Source: Bacteroidales bacterium (GTDB lineage Bacteria > Bacteroidota > Bacteroidia > Bacteroidales > UBA932). Taken from it: 64,000 bases of DNA. This document shows positions 1 through 9,190 of the stretch, one piece after another. Numbering within the stretch: the first letter of the stretch is position 1; each line of letters begins with the position of its first letter. Under the pieces are notes generated by a model, which saw nothing but the letters and a program-made list of their open reading frames with translations, made no database searches and was not told where the DNA came from. The position numbers and the translations under genes are program-made. The stretch covers positions 1-64,000 of the forward strand of contig JAFZBF010000008.1 of assembly GCA_017561885.1 (NCBI GenBank), written 5' to 3'.

Positions 1-1
1 T

Positions 2-310
2 ATCGAGGCTGCATTCGATAATTCTCAGAGTTTTCTGCTGAAGGCCATCGGGGAGGTAAATGTTTCCCAGATGCAACAAGAACTTGTCGATGGTCCAAGG
101 ATAAGAATGCTTGACAGCGAATTCTTTAAAACGATTTCTTCGTTGAGCGAACGATGGTTCTCAAAACCTGTGGCTCAACTGTCACTGACCGAGAAGATGC
201 GACTCATTCCCTATGTGTATCGTACATCCAACACAAGTGTACCCCAACTCGCCCGCGGCTTTGGCTTGGAGCGTGACAAGATTGCGGAGATTCTCAGGAA
301 GAACAAATAG
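2..310 (+). CDS. C-terminal part of a probable REP-associated (Y1/RAYT-like) transposase, 5' end outside the window
   Basis: The reading frame is open from the window edge, with no start before it, and ends at TAG 308-310, so about 102 C-terminal residues are visible. The end (TEKMRLIPYVYRTSNTS then VPQLARGFGLERDKI) looks like a helix-turn-helix of the kind appended to Bacteroidota IS200/Y1-type RAYT proteins. The catalytic HUH and Tyr motifs would lie upstream and cannot be seen. The assignment rests on this weak similarity plus context: the gene is followed directly by a dense array of GTAGGTC-type palindromic repeats, and RAYT genes are typically flanked by their own REP sequences. It could instead be another DNA-binding protein. 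An internal ATG at 71 is not needed as a start. Confidence 0.45.
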   Translation: MEAAFDNSQSFLLKAIGEVNVSQMQQELVDGPRIRMLDSEFFKTISSLSERWFSKPVAQLSLTEKMRLIPYVYRTSNTSVPQLARGFGLERDKIAEILRKNK

Positions 311-311
311 C

Positions 312-543
312 TCAGCCATTTTTGGAGTAGGTCCAGAACTATTTTGGTGTAGGTCCTGGCAAGTTTTGGGATAGGTCTCAGCTAGTTTTGGGATAGGTCT
401 CAGCTGGTTTTGGGATAGGTCCAATGAAATGTGCCGGACCTACCCCACTGGAAGTACCTGGAAGGCCGATTTGTGGTGTAGGTCCCGACTGTTTTGTCAG
501 ACCTACCCCATTTGTGTCGGGGACCTACCCCATCGTTAACAGA
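312..543. repeat. Array of nine 22-bp units with core GGnrTAGGTC, six direct and three inverted (REP/BIME-like)
   Basis: The GGTC of five tandem direct units falls at 330, 352, 374, 396 and 418, an exact 22-bp period. A sixth direct unit has GGTC at 481. Three inverted units have GACC at 437, 500 and 522, the last two again 22 bp apart. The conserved part is about 10 bp (GGGATAGGTC, GGTGTAGGTC or GGGGTAGGTC), preceded by a T-rich stretch in most direct units. The rest of each unit is variable. Facing units form hairpins, for example GTAGGTC 478-484 with GACCTAC 500-506. A GTAG foot followed by an imperfect palindrome next to a transposase remnant is the classical description of REP elements. 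The segment separates the transposase 3' end from radA and shows no convincing gene. Confidence 0.75.
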
Positions 544-569
544 CAAATAGTTGCGAGCAGTCAGAACCC

Positions 570-1955
570 TCAAGCTTTGAACAGTTTCCGGCAGAGTTCT
601 GCTACGTCGGAGACTGCTACGACTTCGATGTTGTCGTGGCGGGCGAAGGAATCTTTCTTGTTGAAAGATGAGATGTAGATCTTCTTGAAGCCGAGCTTGG
701 CAGCTTCGGCGATGCGGCGGTCCACCTGGCTGACGGGACGGATCTCCCCGCTAAGGCCAACCTCGGCTGAAAAGCAGCTGTCTGCCGATACGGAAATGTC
801 GAAATTCGAAGACAGGATGGCGGCAATCACTGCCAGGTCGCAGGCAGGATCACTGATTCGCAGACCGCCTGCCACATTAAGGAATACATCCTTGGAACCA
901 AGCCTGAAACCGGCCCTTTTCTCAAGCACCGCAAGCAGCATGTTCATCTTCCGTACATCGAACCCTGTAGCGTTGCGCTGCGGTACGCCATAAGCCGCCG
1001 TGCTGACCAGGGACTGTATCTCTATCAGCAGAGGCCGCGTGCCGTCCATCATCGCGGCCACGGCGATTCCGCTGAGATTCTCCTGGTGCATCGGAATCAG
1101 CATCTCGCTCGGATTGCTGACTTCGCGAAGGCCTGTCCCCGTCATCTCGAACACGGACAGCTCAGCTGTAGAGCCGAAACGGTTCTTTATGCTGCGCAGT
1201 ATGCGGTAAGAACCACGTGTGTCACCTTCGAACTGCAGCACCACATCGACTATGTGTTCAAGGATCTTGGGACCGGCAATGGCTCCGTCCTTGGTGATGT
1301 GGCCTATCAGTATTACCGCCGTATTGCTTTCCTTGGCATATCTGAGCAGGGCTGCCGCACACTCGCGCACCTGGGAAACACTTCCCGCCGAAGATTCGAC
1401 AGTCTCGCTGAAGATTGTCTGGATAGAATCGATTATCAGAAGATCCGGCCGGACTTCACCAGCCCTCGCAAGAATGTTCTCAAGCAGGGTCTCGCTGAGC
1501 ACCAGACAGTCGCATCCGTCGTTTCCAAGCCTCTGGGCACGGAGCTTCAGCTGCCTGAGGCTCTCCTCTCCGGACACATACAGAGTCTTGAGACCCGAGC
1601 AGTTCATAGGTATCTGCAGGGCAAGCGTAGACTTGCCGATACCCGGCTCTCCACCGATGAGTATCATAGACCCTTTGACCATACCGCCGCCGAGTATCCT
1701 GTCCACTTCCTCTATTCCGATAGAGAAGCGGCTCTCTTCAGACATACTGATTTCTGAAAGCGGCTGCGGCCTTGCATCCTTGTCAGTAGAAATATAGGCT
1801 CTCGAACCTGAGGAAGCGGCGGCCTTGCCGGCCGAAACGGACTTGGGCTCCTCGACCATAGTGTTCCACTCCCCGCACGCAGGACACTGTCCCATCCATT
1901 TGGGATATTCGTTGCCGCACGAAGTGCAATACCATACTGTCTTGACCTTTGCCAT
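570..1955 (-). CDS. radA: DNA repair protein RadA
   Basis: RadA is a RecA-like ATPase/branch-migration factor that processes recombination intermediates in the cytoplasm. The 461 residues have the normal family layout. An N-terminal C4 zinc finger uses Cys10, Cys13, Cys24 and Cys27 (CTSCGNEYPKWMGQCPACG). A Walker A motif GGEPGIGKST sits at about 101-110, followed by a KNRFG motif typical of RadA rather than RecA. The C-terminal part is a Lon-protease-like domain. The ATG overlaps the TAA of prmC (TAATG), so the gene is translationally coupled as the last member of the PBP1A-ddl-prmC-radA run. Full length, nothing missing. Confidence 0.97.
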   Translation of the reverse strand: MAKVKTVWYCTSCGNEYPKWMGQCPACGEWNTMVEEPKSVSAGKAAASSGSRAYISTDKDARPQPLSEISMSEESRFSIGIEEVDRILGGGMVKGSMILIGGEPGIGKSTLALQIPMNCSGLKTLYVSGEESLRQLKLRAQRLGNDGCDCLVLSETLLENILARAGEVRPDLLIIDSIQTIFSETVESSAGSVSQVRECAAALLRYAKESNTAVILIGHITKDGAIAGPKILEHIVDVVLQFEGDTRGSYRILRSIKNRFGSTAELSVFEMTGTGLREVSNPSEMLIPMHQENLSGIAVAAMMDGTRPLLIEIQSLVSTAAYGVPQRNATGFDVRKMNMLLAVLEKRAGFRLGSKDVFLNVAGGLRISDPACDLAVIAAILSSNFDISVSADSCFSAEVGLSGEIRPVSQVDRRIAEAAKLGFKKIYISSFNKKDSFARHDNIEVVAVSDVAELCRKLFKA

Positions 1956-2806
1956 TATCCTTTCCTCACTCTTACGAATCTGTCTTTGTCATTGAAATCC
2001 TTGAACACCTCCGCTCCCGGGAAAAGAGCCGCGGTTTCCTGCGCAAGCGCCTCGTTCACCTCCAGCCACATAACGCCCGACGGCTTGAGCAGTGCGTCCG
2101 CCCACGAAGCTATCGCACGATAGAACTTCAGCGGGTCGTCGTCCGGCACGAACAGGGCAAGTTCGGGTTCCCACTTCAGCACATTGTCGCGCATCTCAGC
2201 CTTCTCGCTTTCCCTGATATAGGGAGGATTGCTCACAATCACGTCGAACTTCGGCAGGCCTGCCGGAGGAGACTGAAGCACGTCAGCTATGAAAAACACA
2301 GGCTTTATGCATTTCACCCTCTGCTTGCATGCAACTGCAAGAGCGTCAGTACTTATGTCGCAACCATAAACCTGAGCATCCGGAAATTCAGATGCAAAAG
2401 CGTAGGCCAGGCAGCCCGATCCGGTGCATATGTCCAGCACGTTGAAGTTGTCGTCTTCACTGGCCTCCATCACAGCCTCGGCATCTTCCGCTGCAAGGGA
2501 AAAGAGCTGCTCAGTCTCTGGGCGCGGGATAAGCACGCCCTCCCTGACGCGGATGCGGATGCCGGCGAACATACAGCTGCCTATTACATACTGCAGCGGC
2601 TTGGCAGCCAGAAGCTGGTCTTCCATCGCCATAAGTTGCAGCATCTGCTCCTGCGGTATCTCTTTCTCAGGTTCGCTGAGAACTTTGTATCTCTCTATTG
2701 AAAGTACGTGGCAGACCACGGTTTCAGCGACAGCTTTGGCTTCCTTCTCAGGATACAGAGGCTGGAGCTTCCCTGCGAGGGACTTTATGTAGCTGCCGAC
2801 AGTCAT
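1955..2806 (-). CDS. prmC: Peptide chain release factor N5-glutamine methyltransferase PrmC (HemK)
   Basis: PrmC methylates the Gln of the GGQ motif in RF1 and RF2, using S-adenosylmethionine. The 283-residue protein has an N-terminal helical domain (about 1-75) and a class I methyltransferase domain. The SAM-binding segment VLDICTGSGCLAYAFA is present, and the diagnostic NPPYIRES (NPPY) catalytic motif follows. The start lies 4 bp after the ddl stop, and the stop overlaps the radA start, so it belongs to the same minus-strand operon. Length and motifs are normal for the family. Confidence 0.96.
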   Translation of the reverse strand: MTVGSYIKSLAGKLQPLYPEKEAKAVAETVVCHVLSIERYKVLSEPEKEIPQEQMLQLMAMEDQLLAAKPLQYVIGSCMFAGIRIRVREGVLIPRPETEQLFSLAAEDAEAVMEASEDDNFNVLDICTGSGCLAYAFASEFPDAQVYGCDISTDALAVACKQRVKCIKPVFFIADVLQSPPAGLPKFDVIVSNPPYIRESEKAEMRDNVLKWEPELALFVPDDDPLKFYRAIASWADALLKPSGVMWLEVNEALAQETAALFPGAEVFKDFNDKDRFVRVRKG

Positions 2807-2810
2807 GGCG

Positions 2811-3791
2811 TTATCTTGCGCTTTCTATCAGCTCGGTGAAGAAATCCTTGATGACGATGCCTGCCACCCTGACCATCTTGGGCACAAGACTCATCCTGGT
2901 CATTCCGGGAGTGGCGTTTATCTCGAGGAAATATACACCGTCCTCTGCCATGATGTAGTCCATCCTCACAAGGCCGGTGCATCCCAGATGACGGTAGATC
3001 CTTTCAGTCCAGTAGCCGATGTTCGCTTTCTCGGACTCAGTCACGACAGCCGGGCAGACTTCGTCGCTCTTGCCGAGATACTTGGCCTCATAGTCGAAAT
3101 ATTCGTTGTCGGTTATGATTTCCGTAACGGGCAGGACAACCACCTTGCCGTTGGAAGTATAGGCGGCCTGAGTGACCTCGCGGCCGGATATGGCTTTCTC
3201 TATAAGCAACGTATCGCTTTCCCTGAATGCCGCTTCAATGGCAGCATTCATATCTGAAGCCTGTTTGACCTTGGTGACTCCGAAACTGCTGCCGCCGTCC
3301 GAAGGCTTGACGAACACCGGAAGCGAGAGCTTGCCGACTATCGCATCCACGTCATATGCATCTCCCTTATGGAGGAAGATGTCTTCAGCCATCTTGACAC
3401 CTGTGTCACGCAGGAATGTCTTGCAGGAATATTTGTTGAAAGCGACAGTGCAGACGAAAGACGAGCAGGTGGTCACAGGGACTCCCATCATCTCGAAATA
3501 ACCCTGCAGGAGTCCGTTCTCCCCGGGGATGCCGTGGATCATTATGCAAGCCACGTCGAACTTGATGCCGTTGCAGGAAAAACTGCCCTTGTCCACGGTG
3601 CCGAGCACCTTCATCTTGTCGCTGTCCTCACTCTCCCACTCGACCAGAAGCCAGCTGTCGGGGTTGAAGAGAACCTCGAACACCTCATATCTGTCCCTGT
3701 CTATCGAAGCTGCGGCGTATCTGCCACTCAATATTGAAATTTCTCTTTCGGAAGACGTACCTCCGTATATTACCGCTATCTTTTTTTTCAT
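2811..3791 (-). CDS. ddl: D-alanine--D-alanine ligase
   Basis: Ddl joins two D-alanines at the expense of ATP to supply the end of the peptidoglycan stem peptide. The 326-residue product starts with KKKIAVIYGGTSSEREIS, the N-terminal Rossmann motif with the Glu that positions substrate. It carries an ATP-grasp domain (VFVKPSDGGSSFGVTKV) and the C-terminal metal-binding segment YFLEINATPGMTRMSL. It lies 11 bp downstream of the PBP1A gene and 4 bp before prmC, grouping precursor synthesis with polymerisation. The length is slightly short compared with enterobacterial DdlB/DdlA forms of 306-364 residues, but usual for Bacteroidota. Confidence 0.97.
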   Translation of the reverse strand: MKKKIAVIYGGTSSEREISILSGRYAAASIDRDRYEVFEVLFNPDSWLLVEWESEDSDKMKVLGTVDKGSFSCNGIKFDVACIMIHGIPGENGLLQGYFEMMGVPVTTCSSFVCTVAFNKYSCKTFLRDTGVKMAEDIFLHKGDAYDVDAIVGKLSLPVFVKPSDGGSSFGVTKVKQASDMNAAIEAAFRESDTLLIEKAISGREVTQAAYTSNGKVVVLPVTEIITDNEYFDYEAKYLGKSDEVCPAVVTESEKANIGYWTERIYRHLGCTGLVRMDYIMAEDGVYFLEINATPGMTRMSLVPKMVRVAGIVIKDFFTELIESAR

Positions 3792-3802
3792 TTCAAAATG
3801 CG

Positions 3803-6157
3803 TCAGTTAAAGAAATCATCCTCAGGATCGGTGACTCCTCCCGACGACAAGTCATCATCTCCTCCCGTACAGGCAAGACTCATATTCCAGCCGATCGGCG
3901 GCACGAAACTCTCTCCGTTCTTGATGCCTATGCTCTTGTCCGCAATCACTTTCTGCATAAACAGTCCCCATATCGGCAGCGCCATATAGGAGCCTCCGCC
4001 GTAGGTCAGACTTTCGAAGTGAACCTGACGGTCCTCCGCACCGACCCAGACTCCGGCAGTCAGCTTGGGGATGTAGCCTATGAACCATCCGTCGCTCTGG
4101 TCATTGGTCGTTCCGGTCTTGCCGGCGGCGCCTTCGATTCCATATTTCCATCTCAGACGGCTTGCAGTTCCCTCATTGACTACACCCTGCATCAGGTTAA
4201 CCATCAGATATGCAGTAGGGTCGCTGATGGCTTCGCGCTTGCGGGTCGTGAAGTTCGACAGCAGGTTGCCTGAGTTGTCTTCGATACGCTCGACGAAATA
4301 TGAATTGATGAAAACTCCTCTTGAAGGATATGTGTTGTATGCCGATACCATCTCCATCACAGACATGTCGCAGCTGCCTACGCACAGAGAATATACGGGG
4401 TCGATGTAACTGCTGATGCCGAGCTTGCGGCACATATTGACCATCGCATCCGGGCCGAACTGCTTCATAAGGTAGGCTGAAATGTTGTTGGAGCTGTGGG
4501 TAAGTCCCCATTTAAGCGTCACGGTATTGCCTATGTAGGAAGCCTTGTCGGTACTGTTCGGAGTCCATACCGAGCCGTCGGCAAGGACGAAGCTGTAAGG
4601 GATGTTCACCACCTTGTTGCAAGGGGTGTATCCTTCCTGCATTGCCAGGGTGTAGAGGAAAGGCTTGATGGTAGACCCCACCTGCCTGTATCCCTGACCG
4701 GCATTGTCATACTTGAAATACCTGTAGTCCGGACCTCCGACATAGGCCCTGACCTTGCCGGTGTTCGGCTCCACCGCCACAAAGGCCGCCCTCAGGAAAG
4801 ACTTGTAGTACCTGATGGAATCGTCCGGAGTCATCACGGTGTCTATGTAGCCCTTGCCGTTCCACGAGAACACGCGCATTTCGGTCGGCTCGCTGAAGGT
4901 CTTCAATATCTCGTTTTCAGACATGCCTGCCTTCTTGAGGCTGGTGTACCGGTCGCTCCAGCGACGGCCCTGCTGCATCACCACGTCGATGACCTTCTGG
5001 TCCACGCTGTTAGAGAACGGACGGTTCCTCTTGTTCTTCAGTTCATTCCAGAACAGAGGCTGAAGGTCTCCTCCGAGATGCTCGCGGATGGCCTCTTCGG
5101 CATATTTCTGCATGCGCGAGTCGATAGTAGTATAGATGCGCAGTCCGTCCTTGTCAAGGTTATATTTCGTGCCGTCCGGCTTTGTATTCTTGTTGAGCCA
5201 TCCATAGAGCGGATCCTCGATCCATCTCAGCGAGTCACGGCGGTAGTCCTCCACCTGGCTGTATGACGAGCGTTTGGGCTGGGTGGCGTTCATGGTCTTG
5301 CGGAGCATATCCCTGAAATAGGAGCCGATGCCCGCATTGTGGTCCTGCCTCTGGTATGAGAGCACTATCGGCAGGGCCGACAGCGAATCGCACTCGGCCG
5401 CCGAGATATAGCCATACTTCTTCATCTGCCTCAGGACGTGGTTGCGTCTCTCGAGGGACTGCTCGGGATTGACGGCAGGATTGTATCTCGTAGGCTTGTT
5501 GACTATGCCCACCAGGCAGGCGCTCTCCTCGGTGAGCAGGTCGCCCGTCTTCTTGTCGAAGAAAGTCCTGGCCGCAGTATTGATGCCATAGGCGTCGCTG
5601 CCGAAGAACACTGCGTTCAGATACATCGTGATCAGTTCGTCCTTGGTGTAGTTGCGTTCCAGCTTGACAGCCGTGATCCACTCCTTGAGCTTGTTCTTCA
5701 CAAGCTTCAGATATTTCGCCCCGGGGAAACGGGACTCTGAAGTTTCACGCGGAAAAAGAGTCTTGGCAAGCTGCTGGGTGATGGTACTTCCTCCTCCCTG
5801 GCTCGAATTGCGGAGCAGGATGGTCTTGACGGCCACGCGGCCGAGAGAGCGGAAGTCTATGCCGGAATGCTTGCGGAAACGTGCGTCCTCAGTGGCAATC
5901 GCAGCATCTACCAGAGATTTGGGCAACTCGTCGAAAGTCACATATGACCTGTTCTCGATATGATATGTATTGAATACTTCTCCGTCGCTGCTTATGAGCT
6001 GGGTGGCGAGATTGCTCTTCGGGTCCTCCAGTTCCTCGAACGAAGGAAGGTCTGCGAATGCCGCAACGAACAGCAGACACAGGAACAGCAGCAGGAAAGG
6101 CGCCGTCAGCAGGATCCACCAGTATTTGACGATTTTTTTCTTGGTCTCGAGTTTCAT
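3803..6157 (-). CDS. Penicillin-binding protein 1A, bifunctional glycosyltransferase/transpeptidase
   Basis: A class A PBP that polymerises lipid II and cross-links the glycan at the inner membrane. In the 784 residues, a cytoplasmic basic start and one membrane segment (about 13-35) precede a GT51 domain with catalytic Glu90 in EDARFRKHSGID and a GGSTITQQLAK motif. The transpeptidase domain has Ser495 and Lys498 (STIK), SSN at 555-557 and KTGT at 680-683. It leads the ddl-prmC-radA group. A near-consensus minus-strand -7 box (TAAATTCG, 6178-6185) lies about 20 bp upstream. The C-terminal tail is short and acidic. E. coli mrcA is the nearest named relative, but the symbol is left open because class A PBPs are paralogous. 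Confidence 0.95.
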   Translation of the reverse strand: MKLETKKKIVKYWWILLTAPFLLLFLCLLFVAAFADLPSFEELEDPKSNLATQLISSDGEVFNTYHIENRSYVTFDELPKSLVDAAIATEDARFRKHSGIDFRSLGRVAVKTILLRNSSQGGGSTITQQLAKTLFPRETSESRFPGAKYLKLVKNKLKEWITAVKLERNYTKDELITMYLNAVFFGSDAYGINTAARTFFDKKTGDLLTEESACLVGIVNKPTRYNPAVNPEQSLERRNHVLRQMKKYGYISAAECDSLSALPIVLSYQRQDHNAGIGSYFRDMLRKTMNATQPKRSSYSQVEDYRRDSLRWIEDPLYGWLNKNTKPDGTKYNLDKDGLRIYTTIDSRMQKYAEEAIREHLGGDLQPLFWNELKNKRNRPFSNSVDQKVIDVVMQQGRRWSDRYTSLKKAGMSENEILKTFSEPTEMRVFSWNGKGYIDTVMTPDDSIRYYKSFLRAAFVAVEPNTGKVRAYVGGPDYRYFKYDNAGQGYRQVGSTIKPFLYTLAMQEGYTPCNKVVNIPYSFVLADGSVWTPNSTDKASYIGNTVTLKWGLTHSSNNISAYLMKQFGPDAMVNMCRKLGISSYIDPVYSLCVGSCDMSVMEMVSAYNTYPSRGVFINSYFVERIEDNSGNLLSNFTTRKREAISDPTAYLMVNLMQGVVNEGTASRLRWKYGIEGAAGKTGTTNDQSDGWFIGYIPKLTAGVWVGAEDRQVHFESLTYGGGSYMALPIWGLFMQKVIADKSIGIKNGESFVPPIGWNMSLACTGGDDDLSSGGVTDPEDDFFN

Positions 6158-6248
6158 TTCAAAACTGCTTTGAAACGCGAATTTAGCAATTAAATTTGGA
6201 TTATACCTCTATTTATACTTTACTTTGCGCTCCTTAAAAAACGACACC

Positions 6249-8531
6249 ATGGGAGAGAATCTTGTCATCGTCGAGTCGCCGGCAAAGGCCAAAACCATCG
6301 AAAAGTTCCTCGGCAAGGGGTACACCGTCAAATCCAGCTTCGGTCACATACGCGACCTCTCGAAGAAGAAACTGGGTGTGGACACGGAGCACGGATTCCT
6401 GCCGCATTATGAAATTTCAGCCGACAAGAAGAAGGTCGTTTCCGACCTGAAGAAAGAGGCCGAAGCAGCCTCTACCGTCTGGCTGGCATCCGATGAGGAC
6501 CGCGAGGGAGAAGCCATCGCCTGGCATCTTTCAGAGACTCTCGGACTCGATCCTGCCAAGACGAAACGCATCGCTTTCCACGAGATTACAAAAAACGCCA
6601 TCCTGGAAGCCATCGAGTCTCCGCGCGGCATCGACATGAACCTTGTCAACGCACAGCAGGCCCGCCGTATCCTCGACCGCCTCGTCGGTTTCGAACTCTC
6701 CCCCATCCTGTGGAAAAAGGTGCAGCCCAAGCTCTCTGCCGGCCGCGTGCAGTCTGTTGCCGTAAGGCTGATCGTAGACAAGGAGAGGGAAATCTCCGCA
6801 TTCAAGGCTTCTTCGTTCTTCAAGGTCGAAGGCACCTTTGTTCCTGAAGGCCTCAAGAACAAAATCAAGGGCCACGTGGAGAAGAAATTCAAAGGCGAAA
6901 AAGATGCAGTGGCATTCCTCGAGAGCTGCAAGGACGCAGAATTCTTCGTGTCTTCAATAGAGAAGAAAGAATTTGTCCGCACTCCCGCATCTCCTTTCAC
7001 CACATCCCTGCTGCAGCAGGAAGCCTCACGCAAGCTCGGCTTTTCAGTCAGCCAGACCATGACGATAGCCCAGAGGCTTTATGAGGCCGGTCTTATCACC
7101 TATATGCGTACCGACTCCGTCAACTTGTCGTCACTCGCAATCAGCACCGCAAAGGCCTTCATCTTCAGCGAATACGGAGAACAGTACTCGAAGCCCCGCA
7201 ATTACAAGACCCGCACAAAAGGCGCCCAGGAAGCCCACGAGGCCATCCGTCCCACATACATACAGAATGTGAACATCGAAGGCACTGCCAGCGAGAAGAA
7301 ACTCTACAACCTCATCTGGAAACGCACCATCGCCAGCCAGATGGCCGATGCGGTACTTGAGAAGACCACCGTAGGCATAGAGGCCGAAGGAGTCCGCGAG
7401 CCCTTCATTGCCGAGGCCGAGAAAGTTGTCTTCGACGGATTCCTGAAAGTCTATATCGAAAGCACCGACGACGAAGAGACCGGCGAAGAACTGACCCTCA
7501 TGCCTGCAATCGGCGAAGGGCAGAAGATGGAGCGGAAGGAAATCGACGCCATCGAACGGTTCACTCCGCGCCCCGTGCGCTACACCGAAGCGAGCCTCGT
7601 CAAGAAGCTCGAAGAGCTCGGCATCGGCCGTCCTTCTACTTATGCTCCCACCATATCCACCATCATGAAGCGCGGCTACGTGGTCAAAGGGGACAGCAAG
7701 GGAGAATCCCGCAGCTACAAGTCTTTCACGCTGAAAGGCGACAGCATCACCAGCCAGACCAAGTCAGAGGTTGTCGGGAAGGAGAAAGGCAAGCTTTTCG
7801 CCGAGAACGTCGGAATCGTGGTCACCGACTATCTGGACGCAAACTTCCAGAACATTATGGACTACGGCTTCACCGCCAAGGTAGAACAGGACTTCGATGA
7901 CATAGCCAACGGCAAGAAAATCTGGAACGATGTCATCAGTGACTTCTACACCGGATTCCACGACACCGTCGAGGAAAAGCTCAACGACAGGACACATACT
8001 AATGCAGAACGCAGGCTCGGCGTCGACCCTGCCAGCGGAAAGGCCCTCATCGCCCGTATGGGACGTTTCGGCCCGCTGGTTCAGAAAGGTGAGAACGACG
8101 ACCCCGACAAGCGCTTTGCAAGCATGAAGAAAGGCCAGCTGATCGAGAATATCACCGTCGAGGAAGCCGCCAAACTGTTCGAACTGCCCCGCACCGTAGG
8201 CTCATACGAAGGCATGCCGGTCACAGCATCCATCGGACGCTTCGGCCCCTATATCAAGTACGGTTCCGACTTCGTGTCACTGGGCAAGACTTACGATCCG
8301 ATGCTCATTACCGAAGAGGAAGCCATCCGCCTCATCGAGGACCACAAGCAGAAGGAGAGCAAGAAACATATCGCCGCCTTCGGCGACATCGAAGTGCTCA
8401 ACGGCCGCTTCGGACCTTACATCAAACAAGGGAAAAACAATTACAAGATTCCCAAAGGCACCGCTCCCGAGTCACTCGACGAAGAAGCCTGCAAGGAAAT
8501 CATAAGAAAAGCTTCAAAGAGCTCGAAATAA
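6249..8531 (+). CDS. topA: DNA topoisomerase I
   Basis: A type IA topoisomerase that relaxes negative supercoils. From ATG 6249 the product has 760 residues. The TOPRIM motif VIVESPAKAKTIEKFLG starts at residue 7, the acidic DEDREGEAIAW follows at about 83, and catalytic Tyr285 is in TYMRTDS. RPSTYAPTI follows in the active-site domain. Instead of cysteine zinc fingers, the C-terminus has repeated GRFGPYIKYG/GRFGPYIKQG modules, as in other Bacteroidota. An in-frame TTG at 6225 would add eight residues not conserved in the family and was rejected. The gene is divergent from the PBP1A operon and stands alone. Confidence 0.97.
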   Translation: MGENLVIVESPAKAKTIEKFLGKGYTVKSSFGHIRDLSKKKLGVDTEHGFLPHYEISADKKKVVSDLKKEAEAASTVWLASDEDREGEAIAWHLSETLGLDPAKTKRIAFHEITKNAILEAIESPRGIDMNLVNAQQARRILDRLVGFELSPILWKKVQPKLSAGRVQSVAVRLIVDKEREISAFKASSFFKVEGTFVPEGLKNKIKGHVEKKFKGEKDAVAFLESCKDAEFFVSSIEKKEFVRTPASPFTTSLLQQEASRKLGFSVSQTMTIAQRLYEAGLITYMRTDSVNLSSLAISTAKAFIFSEYGEQYSKPRNYKTRTKGAQEAHEAIRPTYIQNVNIEGTASEKKLYNLIWKRTIASQMADAVLEKTTVGIEAEGVREPFIAEAEKVVFDGFLKVYIESTDDEETGEELTLMPAIGEGQKMERKEIDAIERFTPRPVRYTEASLVKKLEELGIGRPSTYAPTISTIMKRGYVVKGDSKGESRSYKSFTLKGDSITSQTKSEVVGKEKGKLFAENVGIVVTDYLDANFQNIMDYGFTAKVEQDFDDIANGKKIWNDVISDFYTGFHDTVEEKLNDRTHTNAERRLGVDPASGKALIARMGRFGPLVQKGENDDPDKRFASMKKGQLIENITVEEAAKLFELPRTVGSYEGMPVTASIGRFGPYIKYGSDFVSLGKTYDPMLITEEEAIRLIEDHKQKESKKHIAAFGDIEVLNGRFGPYIKQGKNNYKIPKGTAPESLDEEACKEIIRKASKSSK

Positions 8532-8629
8532 GCCATTCTCTTACAATTTGCAACCTTGTATCGTATTCATTTTCAACAATATTGTTAAAATGTACGATAA
8601 TGGTTGTATTTCCTATTAAAATTTTTTAG

Positions 8630-8637
8630 TAATTTTG
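8630..8637 (+). promoter_or_regulatory. -7 promoter box TAATTTTG of the Lrp/AsnC regulator gene
   Basis: This matches the Bacteroidota -7 consensus TAnnTTTG and lies 28 bp before the start codon at 8666. A TTG at 8604-8606 could serve as the -33 element, but the 23-bp spacing is longer than at better promoters in this window (18-20 bp). Confidence 0.5.
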
Positions 8638-8665
8638 GCCGTCTCACTCCAAAAACCTGACAGCT

Positions 8666-9190
8666 ATGATTACTCACCCGCTTGACGCAACTGACCGCAG
8701 AATACTTTCTTTCCTCATAAAGAACGCAAGACTGCCGTTCCTCGAGATCGCCCGCGAATGCGGCATTTCAGGAGCAGCGATCCACCAGAGAGTCCGGAAG
8801 ATGGAACAGATGGGCATCATCACCGGCTCCAGACTGCTCGTCAAGCCACAGGCTCTCGGCCTGAACGTCTGTGCATTCATAGGTGTAAGCCTGTCCCGGG
8901 CAAACGCATATTCCCAGGTCATAGACTCCCTCAGGCACATTCCCGAAATCGTGGAATGCCATTTCATCACAGGCAACCACGCCTTGATGCTCAAAATCTA
9001 CTGCAAGGACAATGACGACCTGATGCACGTACTCATCGACACCATACAGAACATCGACGGAGTGGAACGCACCGAGACCTGGATTTCACTGGAAGAAGCC
9101 ATAGAAAGGCAAGTATTCGTAGACGACGCGACATACGCGAAACCTTCGTCGCCCGCAAAGAAAGAAAGCCGCAAGAAAGGGTCAAAGTAG
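8666..9190 (+). CDS. Lrp/AsnC family transcriptional regulator
   Basis: A feast/famine regulator expected to bind DNA as a dimer or octamer and to sense an amino acid. The N-terminal winged helix is clear (LDATDRRILSFLIKNARLPF, then EIARECGISGAAIHQRVRKM). It is followed by a RAM ligand-binding domain (about 70-145) and a lysine- and serine-rich C-terminal tail of about 20 residues that most AsnC proteins lack. At 174 residues it is a little longer than the usual 150-160. No obvious target gene is adjacent; topA ends 134 bp upstream and ispD converges with a 9-bp overlap. The sequence does not show the effector. Confidence 0.9.
   Translation: MITHPLDATDRRILSFLIKNARLPFLEIARECGISGAAIHQRVRKMEQMGIITGSRLLVKPQALGLNVCAFIGVSLSRANAYSQVIDSLRHIPEIVECHFITGNHALMLKIYCKDNDDLMHVLIDTIQNIDGVERTETWISLEEAIERQVFVDDATYAKPSSPAKKESRKKGSK

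Noticed and set aside
312..543. CRISPR-like array
   Set aside because: The conserved core is only about 10 bp, the period is 22 bp, orientation switches inside the array, and no cas genes are present; REP-type repeats fit better.
424..678. 84-codon frame between the transposase remnant and radA
   Set aside because: It is built from the GACCTACCCC repeats and continues antisense into radA.
6225..6248. TTG start extending topA by eight codons
   Set aside because: TopA proteins start immediately before the TOPRIM strand; the ATG at 6249 fits.
8532..8665. tRNA or riboswitch in the topA-AsnC gap
   Set aside because: The segment is AT-rich with only a -7 box; no cloverleaf, GNRA-capped or riboswitch-like conserved core was seen.
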